The position numbers and the translations under genes were made by a program. From Asaia bogorensis (lineage in GTDB: Bacteria > Pseudomonadota > Alphaproteobacteria > Acetobacterales > Acetobacteraceae), in NCBI GenBank assembly GCA_945886995.1, contig CAMCZJ010000077.1:1-12433 (forward strand): a stretch of 12,433 nucleotides of DNA, given 5' to 3'. The notes beneath the pieces were generated by a model. That model made no database searches, had not been told where the DNA came from, and saw only the letters and a program-made list of their open reading frames with translations. Shown one piece after another: positions 5,864 to 12,433 of the stretch. How positions within the stretch are numbered: the first letter of the stretch is position 1; each line of letters opens with the position of its first letter.

Positions 5864-7464
5864 ACGTGCTGGACAGAGTGGATGTACTGATCATCGGCTC
5901 CGGCGCATCGGGGTCCGCGGTGGCATGGAGCCTGGCAGAGACGAAGATGCGCATCGTGTGTCTGGAACAGGGCGGGTGGGTACGGAGCAGCGACTTTCCC
6001 ACCAACAGAAAGGACTACGAGCAGCGCAAATACACGGACTATTCAACAAGTCCCAATGTTCGGCGGAATGCGGCCGACTACCCGATCAATGACGAGAACT
6101 CGCCGATCAAGATCGTGAATTTCAACGGCGTGGGCGGCGCCACGGTGATGTACACCGCCCACTTTCCGCGGCTGCACCCTTCAGATTTCAGGACCAGATC
6201 GCTCGATGGCGTTGGCGAAGATTGGCCGATCGACTATCAAACCCTGGAACCCTTCTATGCTGCGAATGATCGCATGATGGGCGTTTCTGGCCTGGCTGGC
6301 GACCCTGCCTACCCTGCCCACCAGCCACCCATGCCACCACTGCCGCTGGGGCGCTCCGGCCAGCAGATGGCCAAGGCAATGAACCAACTGGGTTGGCACT
6401 GGTGGCCATCGGAGACGACGATCGCCACGACGGCGTACGAAGGTCGGGCCCCCTGCATCAATCTCGGCCAGTGCACACCTGGTTGCGCACAGGGGGCGAA
6501 GGCAAGCACCGACATCACCTACTGGCCGCAGGCCATCCGTGCCGGCGTCGAATTGCGTACCCATTGCCGTGTCCGCGAAATCACCGTCGGGCCTGACGGC
6601 ATGGCGACCGGGGCGATCTACTATGACGCGCAGGGCAAAGAGCAGTTTCAGCCGGCAGAGGTGGTCATCCTGGCCTGCAATGGTGTAGGGACGGCGCGTT
6701 TGCTGCTCAATTCCGTGTCCACGCGATTCCCCAACGGACTTGCCAACTCCAGCGGACTCGTAGGCAAGAACCTGATGCTCCATCCCTTTGCCGCTGTCAC
6801 GGGTTATGTCGATGAAACTATGGACGGGCATGCCGGCCCCACCATGTGCCTGTGGAGTCAGGAGTTCTACGAAACCGACCGGCGTCGAGGCTTTGCCAGA
6901 GGTTTCAATTTCCAGTTCAATCGCGGTCTGGGGGTGGGTACCGAGGCCTATGAAACTGTCGCGGCCAATTTTGTTCCCTGGGGCGAGGGGCACCACGACG
7001 CGTTCAGAAGCCTGGTCGGCCGCGCCTTCAGGATTGCCATTTGCGCCGAGGATCTGCCGGAAGAACATAATCGGGTCACGCTCGACCCGGTCCTGAAGGA
7101 TAGCCATGGCATACCCGCGCCGCGCATCGACTACAGGATTGGCGAGAACACCAATCGCATGCTGGATTTTGCGATCGCCCGCGGCAAGGAGATTCTCGCC
7201 GCTGCAGGAGCACATCACGTCGGCGAAATACGGCCAGTCGTGAACGGGGGGTGGCACCTTCTCGGTACGGCGCGCATGGGTACGGACCCGTCAAGGTCGG
7301 TGGTGAACGAGTGGGGCCGAAGTCACGATGTCAGAAACCTGTTCATCGTTGACGGATCCATCTTCGTCACGGCAGGCGGTGTCAATCCGACCAGCACTAT
7401 CCAGGCGCTGACACTCTATATCGCGGACCAGATGAAGCAGCGTCTGGCCACGCTCTTCGATTGA
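5860..7464 (+). CDS. GMC-family FAD-dependent oxidoreductase (gluconate 2-dehydrogenase large-subunit type)
   Basis: The 534-residue flavoprotein opens with the FAD-binding motif GSGASGSAVAW (residues 13-23). The GMC hallmark block GVGGATVMYTAHFPRLHPSDF is followed by EDWPIDYQTLEPFY. A Cys cluster is present (C199, C205, C209 in PCINLGQCTPGCAQGAKAS). At the C-terminus the catalytic pair is H466 (WHLLGTARMG) and N509 (GGVNPTST). Enzymes of this group oxidise alcohol groups of sugars, polyols or sugar acids and pass electrons to a partner or quinone. No signal peptide is seen, so the enzyme appears cytoplasmic, unlike classical periplasmic gluconate dehydrogenases. The start is probably TTG 5860, overlapping the regulator's stop. 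GTG codons at 5866 and 5878 are alternatives. The next gene encodes its likely small subunit. No cytochrome c subunit is present. Confidence 0.9.
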   Translation: MNVLDRVDVLIIGSGASGSAVAWSLAETKMRIVCLEQGGWVRSSDFPTNRKDYEQRKYTDYSTSPNVRRNAADYPINDENSPIKIVNFNGVGGATVMYTAHFPRLHPSDFRTRSLDGVGEDWPIDYQTLEPFYAANDRMMGVSGLAGDPAYPAHQPPMPPLPLGRSGQQMAKAMNQLGWHWWPSETTIATTAYEGRAPCINLGQCTPGCAQGAKASTDITYWPQAIRAGVELRTHCRVREITVGPDGMATGAIYYDAQGKEQFQPAEVVILACNGVGTARLLLNSVSTRFPNGLANSSGLVGKNLMLHPFAAVTGYVDETMDGHAGPTMCLWSQEFYETDRRRGFARGFNFQFNRGLGVGTEAYETVAANFVPWGEGHHDAFRSLVGRAFRIAICAEDLPEEHNRVTLDPVLKDSHGIPAPRIDYRIGENTNRMLDFAIARGKEILAAAGAHHVGEIRPVVNGGWHLLGTARMGTDPSRSVVNEWGRSHDVRNLFIVDGSIFVTAGGVNPTSTIQALTLYIADQMKQRLATLFD

Positions 7465-7472
7465 GACCTCCG

Positions 7473-7928
7473 ATGACGGATGCGACCCTGACACCAGAAG
7501 AACAGGCGGACCTGCGAACGCTGGCAGCCTTGATCGTCCCGGCAAGCAAGAAGTTTTCAGTGCCGGGGGCTGACGATCCGATCGTCTTTGCAGACATCGT
7601 CGCGAGCATGCGCCACGAACTCAATGACATCAGGGCCACACTTCAACTCGCGTCCGGCCTGCGCGGCCAACCACTGGCGTCGCTCGAACCGACGGATCAG
7701 ATGCAGGTTTCGGTGGAACTGCGTGCCATGGGTGGTCGCGCCGTCGACACCCTGACCCGACACATCCTGCTTTGTTACTACCGTGATGACCGGGTCATGC
7801 GCTCCCTGGGCATCGAGCCTCGCCCTCCATTTCCCGGGGGCTTTACCGTGGAACAGGGCGATTGGTCACTGCTCGATCCGGTGAAGGCTCGTGCGCCTTT
7901 CTGGCGGCAGGCATCGCAAGGCACTTGA
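7473..7928 (+). CDS. Gluconate 2-dehydrogenase subunit 3-like small protein
   Basis: This small protein (151 residues) begins MTDATLTPEEQADLRTLAAL and continues with IVPAS...VPGADDP. This is the pattern at the start of the mature gluconate 2-dehydrogenase subunit 3 family: a helix followed by an 'IP(A/G)...PGA' segment. In that family it pairs with a GMC flavoprotein encoded next to it, and here the GMC gene is directly upstream, ending 8 bp before. Members often carry a Tat signal that co-exports the large subunit. None is visible here, which matches the absence of a leader on the GMC protein. The frame is open to a TTG at 7461, but ATG 7473 gives the family-like N-terminus. No good ribosome site is seen, so translation probably depends on coupling. 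Its exact biochemical role in the complex is not certain. Confidence 0.75.
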   Translation: MTDATLTPEEQADLRTLAALIVPASKKFSVPGADDPIVFADIVASMRHELNDIRATLQLASGLRGQPLASLEPTDQMQVSVELRAMGGRAVDTLTRHILLCYYRDDRVMRSLGIEPRPPFPGGFTVEQGDWSLLDPVKARAPFWRQASQGT

Positions 7929-7956
7929 AGCAGCGACACTAGGAGATTGCGAACTT

Positions 7957-9030
<1,074 letters not shown>

Positions 9031-9055
9031 AGCCGCGCCACCCAAGGAGTCTCCG

Positions 9056-10546
9056 ATGAGCGCCATACCCAGCCATACGGCCAGAGAACTCGCCGATGCC
9101 TACATCCAGCGGTCGCAACTGCCCCCTCTTCCATCCGGCCATTTCATCGATGGGCAGGTGTGTGCGCCGCAGTCTGGCAACCACATGCCGAGTTGGGATG
9201 CCGGACTTGGACGTCCCTTTGCGGATTTTGCCGCGGGCGACATGGACGATGTCGACCGCGCGGTGCTGGCCGCCAACAACGCACAAAGCCGCTGGGGGTC
9301 CACGGCGCCGTCCGCGCGCGCAGACATCCTGCAGCGGATTGCGGCACGTATTCTGGAGCAACAGGAGTTCCTGAGCTTTGTCGAAGCGCTGGACTCCGGC
9401 AAGACCCTGTCGGAGGCGCGCGGCGACGTGCTCAGCACCGCGCGCTACTTCAACTACTACGCGGCAATGGCCCGCACGCTGGAGGGGCGGTCACTCCCGC
9501 TCGGTGAAAACCACATCGGCTGGACGGTGCGTGAACCGGTGGGCGTGACTGCACACATCATTCCCTGGAATTTCCCGACATCCACCTTTGCGCGCAGTGT
9601 GGCGCCCGCTCTGGCCGCCGGTTGCACGGTGGTCGCCAAACCCGCGGAGACAACCCCCTTCACGGCTTTGCTTCTGGCCCGGATCATCTCTGACTGCGGC
9701 GTTCCGCCGGGGGTGGCGAATGTCGTGACAGGCCTCGGCTCCGAGGCGGGTGCGGCGTTATCAGGCCATCGGATGGTGCGCCACATCACATTTACGGGAT
9801 CCGTGCCCACCGGGGTGAAGGTGGCCAGCGCTGCGGCACCGAATATTGCCAGTCTGACTCTGGAACTCGGAGGCAAGTCGCCGCTGGTGGCATTGTCGGA
9901 TTGCGACATCGAGGCCACCGCCGAAGGCGCACGATGGGCCATCTTCGCCAACGCGGGTCAGATTTGCTCTGCGGGTTCGCGTCTGGTCGTTCAGCGCGGC
10001 GTGCACCAGGCGATCCTGGACAGGCTGCTTGCCAAGGTACAGGCGCTGCGCATAGGCCATGGCCTGGATGGCGCAGACCTCGGCGCGGTCAACTCCGAAC
10101 TGCAGCTCTCGCGAATCGGTGCCCATGTGGCTGGCGCCCGCCGACGGGGCCGGCAGATTCTCTGCGGCGGCGAGGCACTCGACCGGCCCGGCTGGTTTTA
10201 CCCGCCAACCATCATTGACGACCTGCCCGCGGACGACGGATGCGTCCAGCATGAGATTTTCGGCCCCGTACTGGCGGTCCAAATCGTCGACAGCGATGAG
10301 GAAGCGCTTGAAGCGGCCAATTGCACCGAGTTCGGCCTCTATGCGGGGATCTACAGCCGCGACATATCGCGCGCCCTGCGCATGGCACAGGGTGTCCGGG
10401 CCGGGCAGGTCACCGTCAACGATTACTGGGCCGGTGGTGTCTCGGTTCCCTTCGGGGGCAACGGTCGCTCAGGCTACGGCCGGGAACGTGGGCAAGAGGG
10501 AATGGAGGCTTACATGAGCAGCAAGGCGGTGGTTGTGCGGGTCTAG
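9056..10546 (+). CDS. NAD(P)-dependent aldehyde dehydrogenase
   Basis: The 496-residue product is the usual length for this superfamily, which oxidises aldehydes to acids. The motifs are complete: PWNFP with Asn172, K195 in the VAKPAE cofactor loop, FTGSVPTG (246-253), general base Glu270 in LELGGKSP, and catalytic Cys304 in GQICSAGSRL. The C-terminal EIFGPVLAVQ and the closing PFGG(N)GRSGYGRERG block are also present. AAGGAG (9044-9049) lies 6 nt before ATG 9056, and the gap to the ATPase gene is 25 bp, so it is the last gene of the operon. Its likely job is to oxidise the aldehyde produced by the GMC oxidoreductase. Sequence similarity alone does not name the aldehyde. A much longer open frame upstream (to 8708) overlaps the ATPase gene and is not the start. 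Confidence 0.92.
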   Translation: MSAIPSHTARELADAYIQRSQLPPLPSGHFIDGQVCAPQSGNHMPSWDAGLGRPFADFAAGDMDDVDRAVLAANNAQSRWGSTAPSARADILQRIAARILEQQEFLSFVEALDSGKTLSEARGDVLSTARYFNYYAAMARTLEGRSLPLGENHIGWTVREPVGVTAHIIPWNFPTSTFARSVAPALAAGCTVVAKPAETTPFTALLLARIISDCGVPPGVANVVTGLGSEAGAALSGHRMVRHITFTGSVPTGVKVASAAAPNIASLTLELGGKSPLVALSDCDIEATAEGARWAIFANAGQICSAGSRLVVQRGVHQAILDRLLAKVQALRIGHGLDGADLGAVNSELQLSRIGAHVAGARRRGRQILCGGEALDRPGWFYPPTIIDDLPADDGCVQHEIFGPVLAVQIVDSDEEALEAANCTEFGLYAGIYSRDISRALRMAQGVRAGQVTVNDYWAGGVSVPFGGNGRSGYGRERGQEGMEAYMSSKAVVVRV

Positions 10547-10569
10547 CGACTTCGTCCACCCGGACCTCG

Positions 10570-10618
10570 CTGGGCCCGGCCCCACTGAATTGGTCGGACT
10601 CGCGTGGCCCGGGCCCAG
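10570..10618. repeat. GC-rich inverted repeat downstream of the aldehyde dehydrogenase
   Basis: The arms CTGGGCCCGG (10570-10579) and CCGGGCCCAG (10609-10618) pair perfectly over 10 bp, with a loop of about 29 bases in which CCAC and GTGG could extend the stem. Each arm also contains the self-palindrome GGGCCC. It begins 24 bp after the ALDH stop and could end the plus transcript as a hairpin. No run of T follows, so a standard intrinsic terminator is not supported. It also marks the point where the catabolic operon gives way to transposon debris. Confidence 0.5.
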
Positions 10619-10647
10619 TGGTGCATCAATCAAGAGTCAAGCATTTC

Positions 10648-11073
10648 ATGGTTCACTGGCGCTTTCTTGCCTGGGTCTACTGTCCGCTGCACCAATGCAT
10701 GATGGAGGACAGTTGCCGCAGCTGTGGCGCGGCGGTTTCTTTGCCTAACGAGCTATTGAAGGCAGGGCCAGATGGGAAAGGCATCGCGTATCTTGACCTG
10801 TGCCGTTTGTGCGGCTTTAAGTTGTCGTCCCATTGGGACAGCGTACTCGGTACGGTGGACCAGCGCTCAGTAACGCCATGGCAGTGGAGCCAGATGATGA
10901 ATGGACGAGCATTGTTGTCCGCCCTGTACTACGGTAAAGTGAAATACCATGACGATCCTGATCGATCGCATGGCATGAAGGACCTGTTGAAAATTCGGCG
11001 AAGAATGCTGCTGCCGAGCCAGAACTTTTCTATCAAGGGGACGATGGAGCAGGAACGGGCGGCGCACTGTTAA
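10648..11073 (+). pseudogene. TniQ-like zinc-finger protein, N-terminally truncated
   Basis: From ATG 10648 the product has 141 residues. It starts MVHWRFLAWVYCPLHQC and holds three Cys/His pairs: C12-x2-H15, C23-x2-C26 (CRSCG) and C52-x2-C55 (CRLCG). The order 'WR..V.CPxH....C..CG.....C..CG' is the zinc-binding core of TniQ/TnsD proteins, which choose target sites for Tn5053-, Tn7- and CRISPR-associated transposons. Complete TniQ proteins have another ~70-100 residues in front of this core. In this window that space is occupied by the inverted repeat and the ALDH gene, so the gene seems cut at its 5' end. The frame is open further upstream but reads antisense-like sequence from the ALDH region. 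About 80 residues follow the zinc core with no motif I recognise. It lies about 550 bp inside the putative transposon end at 11628, in keeping with a transposon origin. Confidence 0.62.
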
Positions 11074-11151
11074 GGCGCATTCTGGATCGCCGGTAGCCCT
11101 GAATTTTTTGATGCGGCGTTGATTGCGTTGTCAGAGTCATAGGATTGCCCG

Positions 11152-11349
11152 ATGAATCCTGCTGACTTGCAGTTGCTGGTGACACGCGAAATGCCCTACG
11201 GCAAATACAAAGGCCGCCCCAATGCCGATTTGCCGGGTGTTGGAGCGGATTGGGCATACTCCACCGGCGGAGCCTGTGGCGCACTAGCTTCGGCAACTTG
11301 CCGAGCAGAGCGAAAACCCTGTGTCACCTTAACCAATCAGCCTCAATGA
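11152..11349 (+). pseudogene. DUF3820-like small protein, truncated and fused to unrelated sequence
   Basis: The first ~29 residues, MNPADLQLLVTREMPYGKYKG, followed by RPNADLPG, match the start of DUF3820 proteins as I know them (MPFGKYKG then ADLP). Those proteins normally continue with a segment like YLxWFxxxGFPxGxIGxLL. Here the match stops at about 11238, and the frame runs through unrelated sequence to a TGA at 11347-11349. A weak AGGA precedes the ATG. The family is small (about 70-80 residues) and has no firm function; annotations as a quorum-regulated factor or nuclease are tentative. The break coincides with the possible IS3-like remnant, so insertion followed by deletion is a likely cause. 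Confidence 0.6.
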
Positions 11350-11365
11350 AAACCGGGGCGATTCA
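11239..11365 (-). mobile_element. Possible IS3-type insertion sequence remnant with one terminal repeat
   Basis: Read on the minus strand from 11365, the sequence begins TGAATCGCCCCGGTTTTC, which resembles the terminal inverted repeats of IS3-family elements (TGA..CGCCCCGG). It is followed by about 125 bp up to the place where the DUF3820 frame breaks. No transposase fragment is recognisable, and no matching second terminal repeat is seen near 11239, so at most one end survives. The left limit is set only by the DUF3820 break. Confidence 0.35.
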
Positions 11366-11493
11366 CCTGCGGCCAGCAATGGGTTAAGGGCATCGGTCTG
11401 GTCCGAGGAACTAGGAAGGTTGGGTCAATCCGGCTTCATGTTTGAAGGACCACGCCAGAAGTGTGGATGGAGGCAATTTTTTCGATTTGGTCA
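11366..11493. other. Non-coding stretch without recognised content
   Basis: No convincing gene was found here. A 27-codon minus frame with a TTG start (11411-11494) lacks a ribosome site and any family resemblance. The segment lies between the IS-like remnant and the transposon-end repeats. Confidence 0.5.
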
Positions 11494-11622
11494 AAATTCA
11501 AAACTTAGTGATAACAACCAGTAGAAATTCAAAACTTAATGAGAATTTTGTTCAAAACTAGACTGCAACGCCGTCCTAAGCTGTTGTTTTTAAAGGGGGC
11601 ACGGTTCAGCACTTAATGAGAA
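11494..11622. repeat. Array of short direct repeats in the transposon end
   Basis: The units are at 11494-11514, 11525-11545 and 11602-11622, with a half unit near 11551. The first two are offset by 31 bp and agree at 19 of 21 positions. They are the expected binding sites for a TnsB-like transposase. Confidence 0.65.
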
Positions 11623-11628
11623 TCGACA
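11494..11628 (-). mobile_element. Terminal region of a Tn7/Mu/Tn5053-type transposon
   Basis: This AT-rich 135-bp segment contains three good copies of the unit TTCAAAACTTAATGAGAA: 11497-11514 (with two changes), 11528-11545 (exact) and 11605-11622 (16 of 18). A partial copy lies at 11551-11559 (TTCAAAACT). The last copy is followed by TCGACA ending at 11628. Read inward from the outside, the end is TGTCGATTCTCATTAAG. Transposons with TnsB, TniA or MuA transposases have ends that start 5'-TGT and carry several ~20-bp transposase sites inside, exactly this format. A TniQ-like gene remnant lies on the inner side. The backbone tRNA-Thr and sspB genes are on the outer side. The matching second end is not in the window. 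Confidence 0.6.
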
Positions 11629-11658
11629 CCTCAATGAATAAAGGGGGATTTACCAATG

Positions 11659-11691
11659 AAAAAGGCCTCTAAGTGGTTGTCCTTAGAGGCC
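11659..11691 (-). terminator. Intrinsic terminator of the tRNA-Thr transcript
   Basis: GGCCTCTAAG (11664-11673) and CTTAGAGGCC (11682-11691) form a perfect 10-bp stem with an 8-base loop. On the minus strand the stem is followed by TTTTT (11663-11659). It begins 14 bp after the 3' end of the tRNA gene, which is the usual arrangement for a tRNA terminator. Confidence 0.88.
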
Positions 11692-11705
11692 CTTAAATGA
11701 TGAAA

Positions 11706-11781
11706 TGGTGCCGATTATCGGATTCGAACTGATGACCTACCGCTTACAAGGCGGTTGCTCTACCAACTGAGCTAAATCGGC
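11706..11781 (-). tRNA. tRNA-Thr (anticodon TGT), CCA encoded
   Basis: On the minus strand the 76-nt gene starts GCCGATTTAGCTCAGTTGG and ends with AATCGGC-A-CCA. The 7-bp acceptor stem is GCCGATT/AATCGGC, fully paired. The anticodon stem CCGCC/GGCGG encloses TTGTAAG, giving anticodon TGT, which reads ACA and so threonine. The T loop GTTCGAATC is canonical. The CCA end is encoded. It lies 49 bp after sspB on the same strand and may be read through from it or have its own promoter (TAAAAT at about 11791-11796 is a weak candidate -10). An intrinsic terminator follows directly. Confidence 0.96.
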
Positions 11782-11830
11782 TTACCTAATATTTTAGCCA
11801 CACCCCTGGAGAAATTAGGTGGGCCAAGAA

Positions 11831-12364
11831 TTATTTAACCCGCTTTAAGCTTGGCCGTGGCCCGTTGGCTGTGGGGCTTGGCGGCTCGGGTTTGTCTGCG
11901 GATTTGTTGCTGCGTCGCTCGGGGTCGACGCTGGCCAGGGTGACGACCCGCGGCTCTGCGTCAGTTGTGGCGGCGCTTTGACCGGCGGCGTCGCGTTGCA
12001 TATTGGCCAAGCGGCCTGTCAGGATGTTGGTGGCTCTGGGCGATACCCTCGGGAAGGCCATACCTTGGCCATTCTCGCGGGCAAAAATCGCCATCACCTG
12101 GCTCAATGGCACCATGATGTCCCGTGGTGTCCCTGCAAAGCGGGCTTTGAACTCAATGAACTCGTTACCGAGTTTGAGGGAGCTGGTTGCATCAAAACTT
12201 ACATTCAAGACGATTTCGCCGTCCTTCACATGCTCTCGCGGCACCTGCACGCTGTCATCTACCGCCACGGCGATATAGGGCGTGAAGCCATTGTCGGTGC
12301 ACCATTCGTAGAGCGCCCGAATCAGGTAAGGACGGGTCGAGGAACTGTCAGGCGCTTCGATCAT
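11831..12364 (-). CDS. sspB: ClpXP protease specificity-enhancing factor SspB
   Basis: The 177-residue product starts MIEAPDSSSTRPYLIRALYEW and continues with CTDNGFTPYIAVAVD, the conserved opening of SspB. The folded ssrA-tag binding domain covers about residues 10-115 and includes VQVPREHVKDGEIVLNVS, FEAR-like FKARFAGTPRDIMVPLSQV and AIFARENGQGMAFP. A flexible, Ser/Pro-rich tail follows and ends in RPSLKRVK, matching the ClpX-docking tail (E. coli ends RPALRVVK). SspB delivers ssrA-tagged products of stalled ribosomes to ClpXP for degradation in the cytoplasm. It starts 18 bp after the stop of sspA, the standard sspA-sspB order in beta- and gammaproteobacteria, so the two are co-transcribed. 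No strong ribosome site is visible. It is the anchor that marks this side as host backbone. Confidence 0.95.
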   Translation of the reverse strand: MIEAPDSSSTRPYLIRALYEWCTDNGFTPYIAVAVDDSVQVPREHVKDGEIVLNVSFDATSSLKLGNEFIEFKARFAGTPRDIMVPLSQVMAIFARENGQGMAFPRVSPRATNILTGRLANMQRDAAGQSAATTDAEPRVVTLASVDPERRSNKSADKPEPPSPTANGPRPSLKRVK

Positions 12365-12382
12365 GGTGGCAACCGCCGCGGC

Positions 12383-12433
12383 TTATTTACGCATCACTTT
12401 TTCAGACGGTGTCAGCGCCTCGATGTAGGCGGG
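12383..12433 (-). CDS. sspA: Stringent starvation protein A (SspA), C-terminal end at window edge
   Basis: Only the last 16 codons and the stop (TAA at 12383-12385) are present, reading PAYIEALTPSEKVMRK. This resembles the C-terminus of beta-proteobacterial SspA, a glutathione-transferase-fold protein that binds RNA polymerase during starvation. Identity rests on this short tail plus its place directly before sspB. Confidence 0.75.
   Translation of the reverse strand, partial: PAYIEALTPSEKVMRK

Noticed and set aside
10321..10647. Upstream continuation of the TniQ-like frame
   Set aside because: The frame lies inside the ALDH gene and gives no TniQ-like N-terminal motifs; it is only an open alternative frame.
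11411..11494. Short minus-strand frame (27 codons, TTG start) just inside the transposon end, considered as a truncated tnsA start
   Set aside because: It has no ribosome site and no resemblance to TnsA or another transposition protein that I know.
11494..11545. Similar units spaced 31 bp apart as a possible CRISPR array
   Set aside because: There are only two close units, the intervals differ among the remaining copies, and the repeats have no dyad symmetry. They fit transposase sites at a TGT end better.
11784..11820. Inverted repeat ACCTAAT/ATTAGGT between sspB and the tRNA gene as a terminator
   Set aside because: The stem is only 7 bp and AT-rich with a 23-base loop and no T-run after it. 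Read-through or a separate tRNA promoter is equally likely.

Overview
The window looks like a chromosomal segment of a betaproteobacterium, most likely Burkholderiales. The right end carries the end of sspA, then sspB, then a tRNA-Thr gene, all on the minus strand. The coding regions are GC-rich and the proteins resemble Burkholderiales catabolic genes. Family-level placement is not possible by eye.

Layout. Positions 1-148 are the istA-proximal end of an IS21-family insertion sequence. It has inserted into an acyl-CoA dehydrogenase gene (149-422, minus), leaving only its first ~90 codons in the window. Upstream of that gene, on the same strand, is a mandelate racemase/muconate lactonizing-type (enolase superfamily) sugar-acid dehydratase (463-1665). 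A 231-bp divergent intergenic region with two palindromes (1666-1896) separates this minus operon from a long plus operon (1897-10546). The plus operon encodes a Tat-type sugar-binding lipid-free periplasmic protein, two CUT1 (MalF/MalG-type) permeases, a GntR/FCD regulator, a GMC flavin oxidoreductase with a gluconate 2-dehydrogenase subunit 3-like partner, a MalK-type ATPase and an NAD(P)-aldehyde dehydrogenase. Most genes overlap or lie very close together, so this is probably one transcript.

The genes suggest import of a carbohydrate or polyol, oxidation of a hydroxyl group by the GMC enzyme, oxidation of the aldehyde to the acid by the dehydrogenase, and dehydration of a sugar acid by the enolase-superfamily enzyme. 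The GntR protein would sense an intermediate. The substrate cannot be read from the sequence.

From 10547 to 11628 lies a graveyard of mobile DNA: a GC-rich inverted repeat, a TniQ-like zinc-finger gene without its N-terminal part, a truncated DUF3820-like gene, an IS3-like terminal repeat remnant, and an AT-rich array of repeats ending in ...GACA at 11628. Read inward from that end the sequence starts TGTCGATTCTCATTAAG, the format of a Tn7/Mu/Tn5053-type transposon end. It stops 30 bp short of the terminator of the tRNA-Thr gene. The simplest reading is that 11628 is the boundary between a (now damaged) TniQ-associated mobile element and the sspA-sspB-tRNA-Thr backbone, and that the catabolic cluster may have been carried by that element. 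The other end is not in the window, so this stays a hypothesis.
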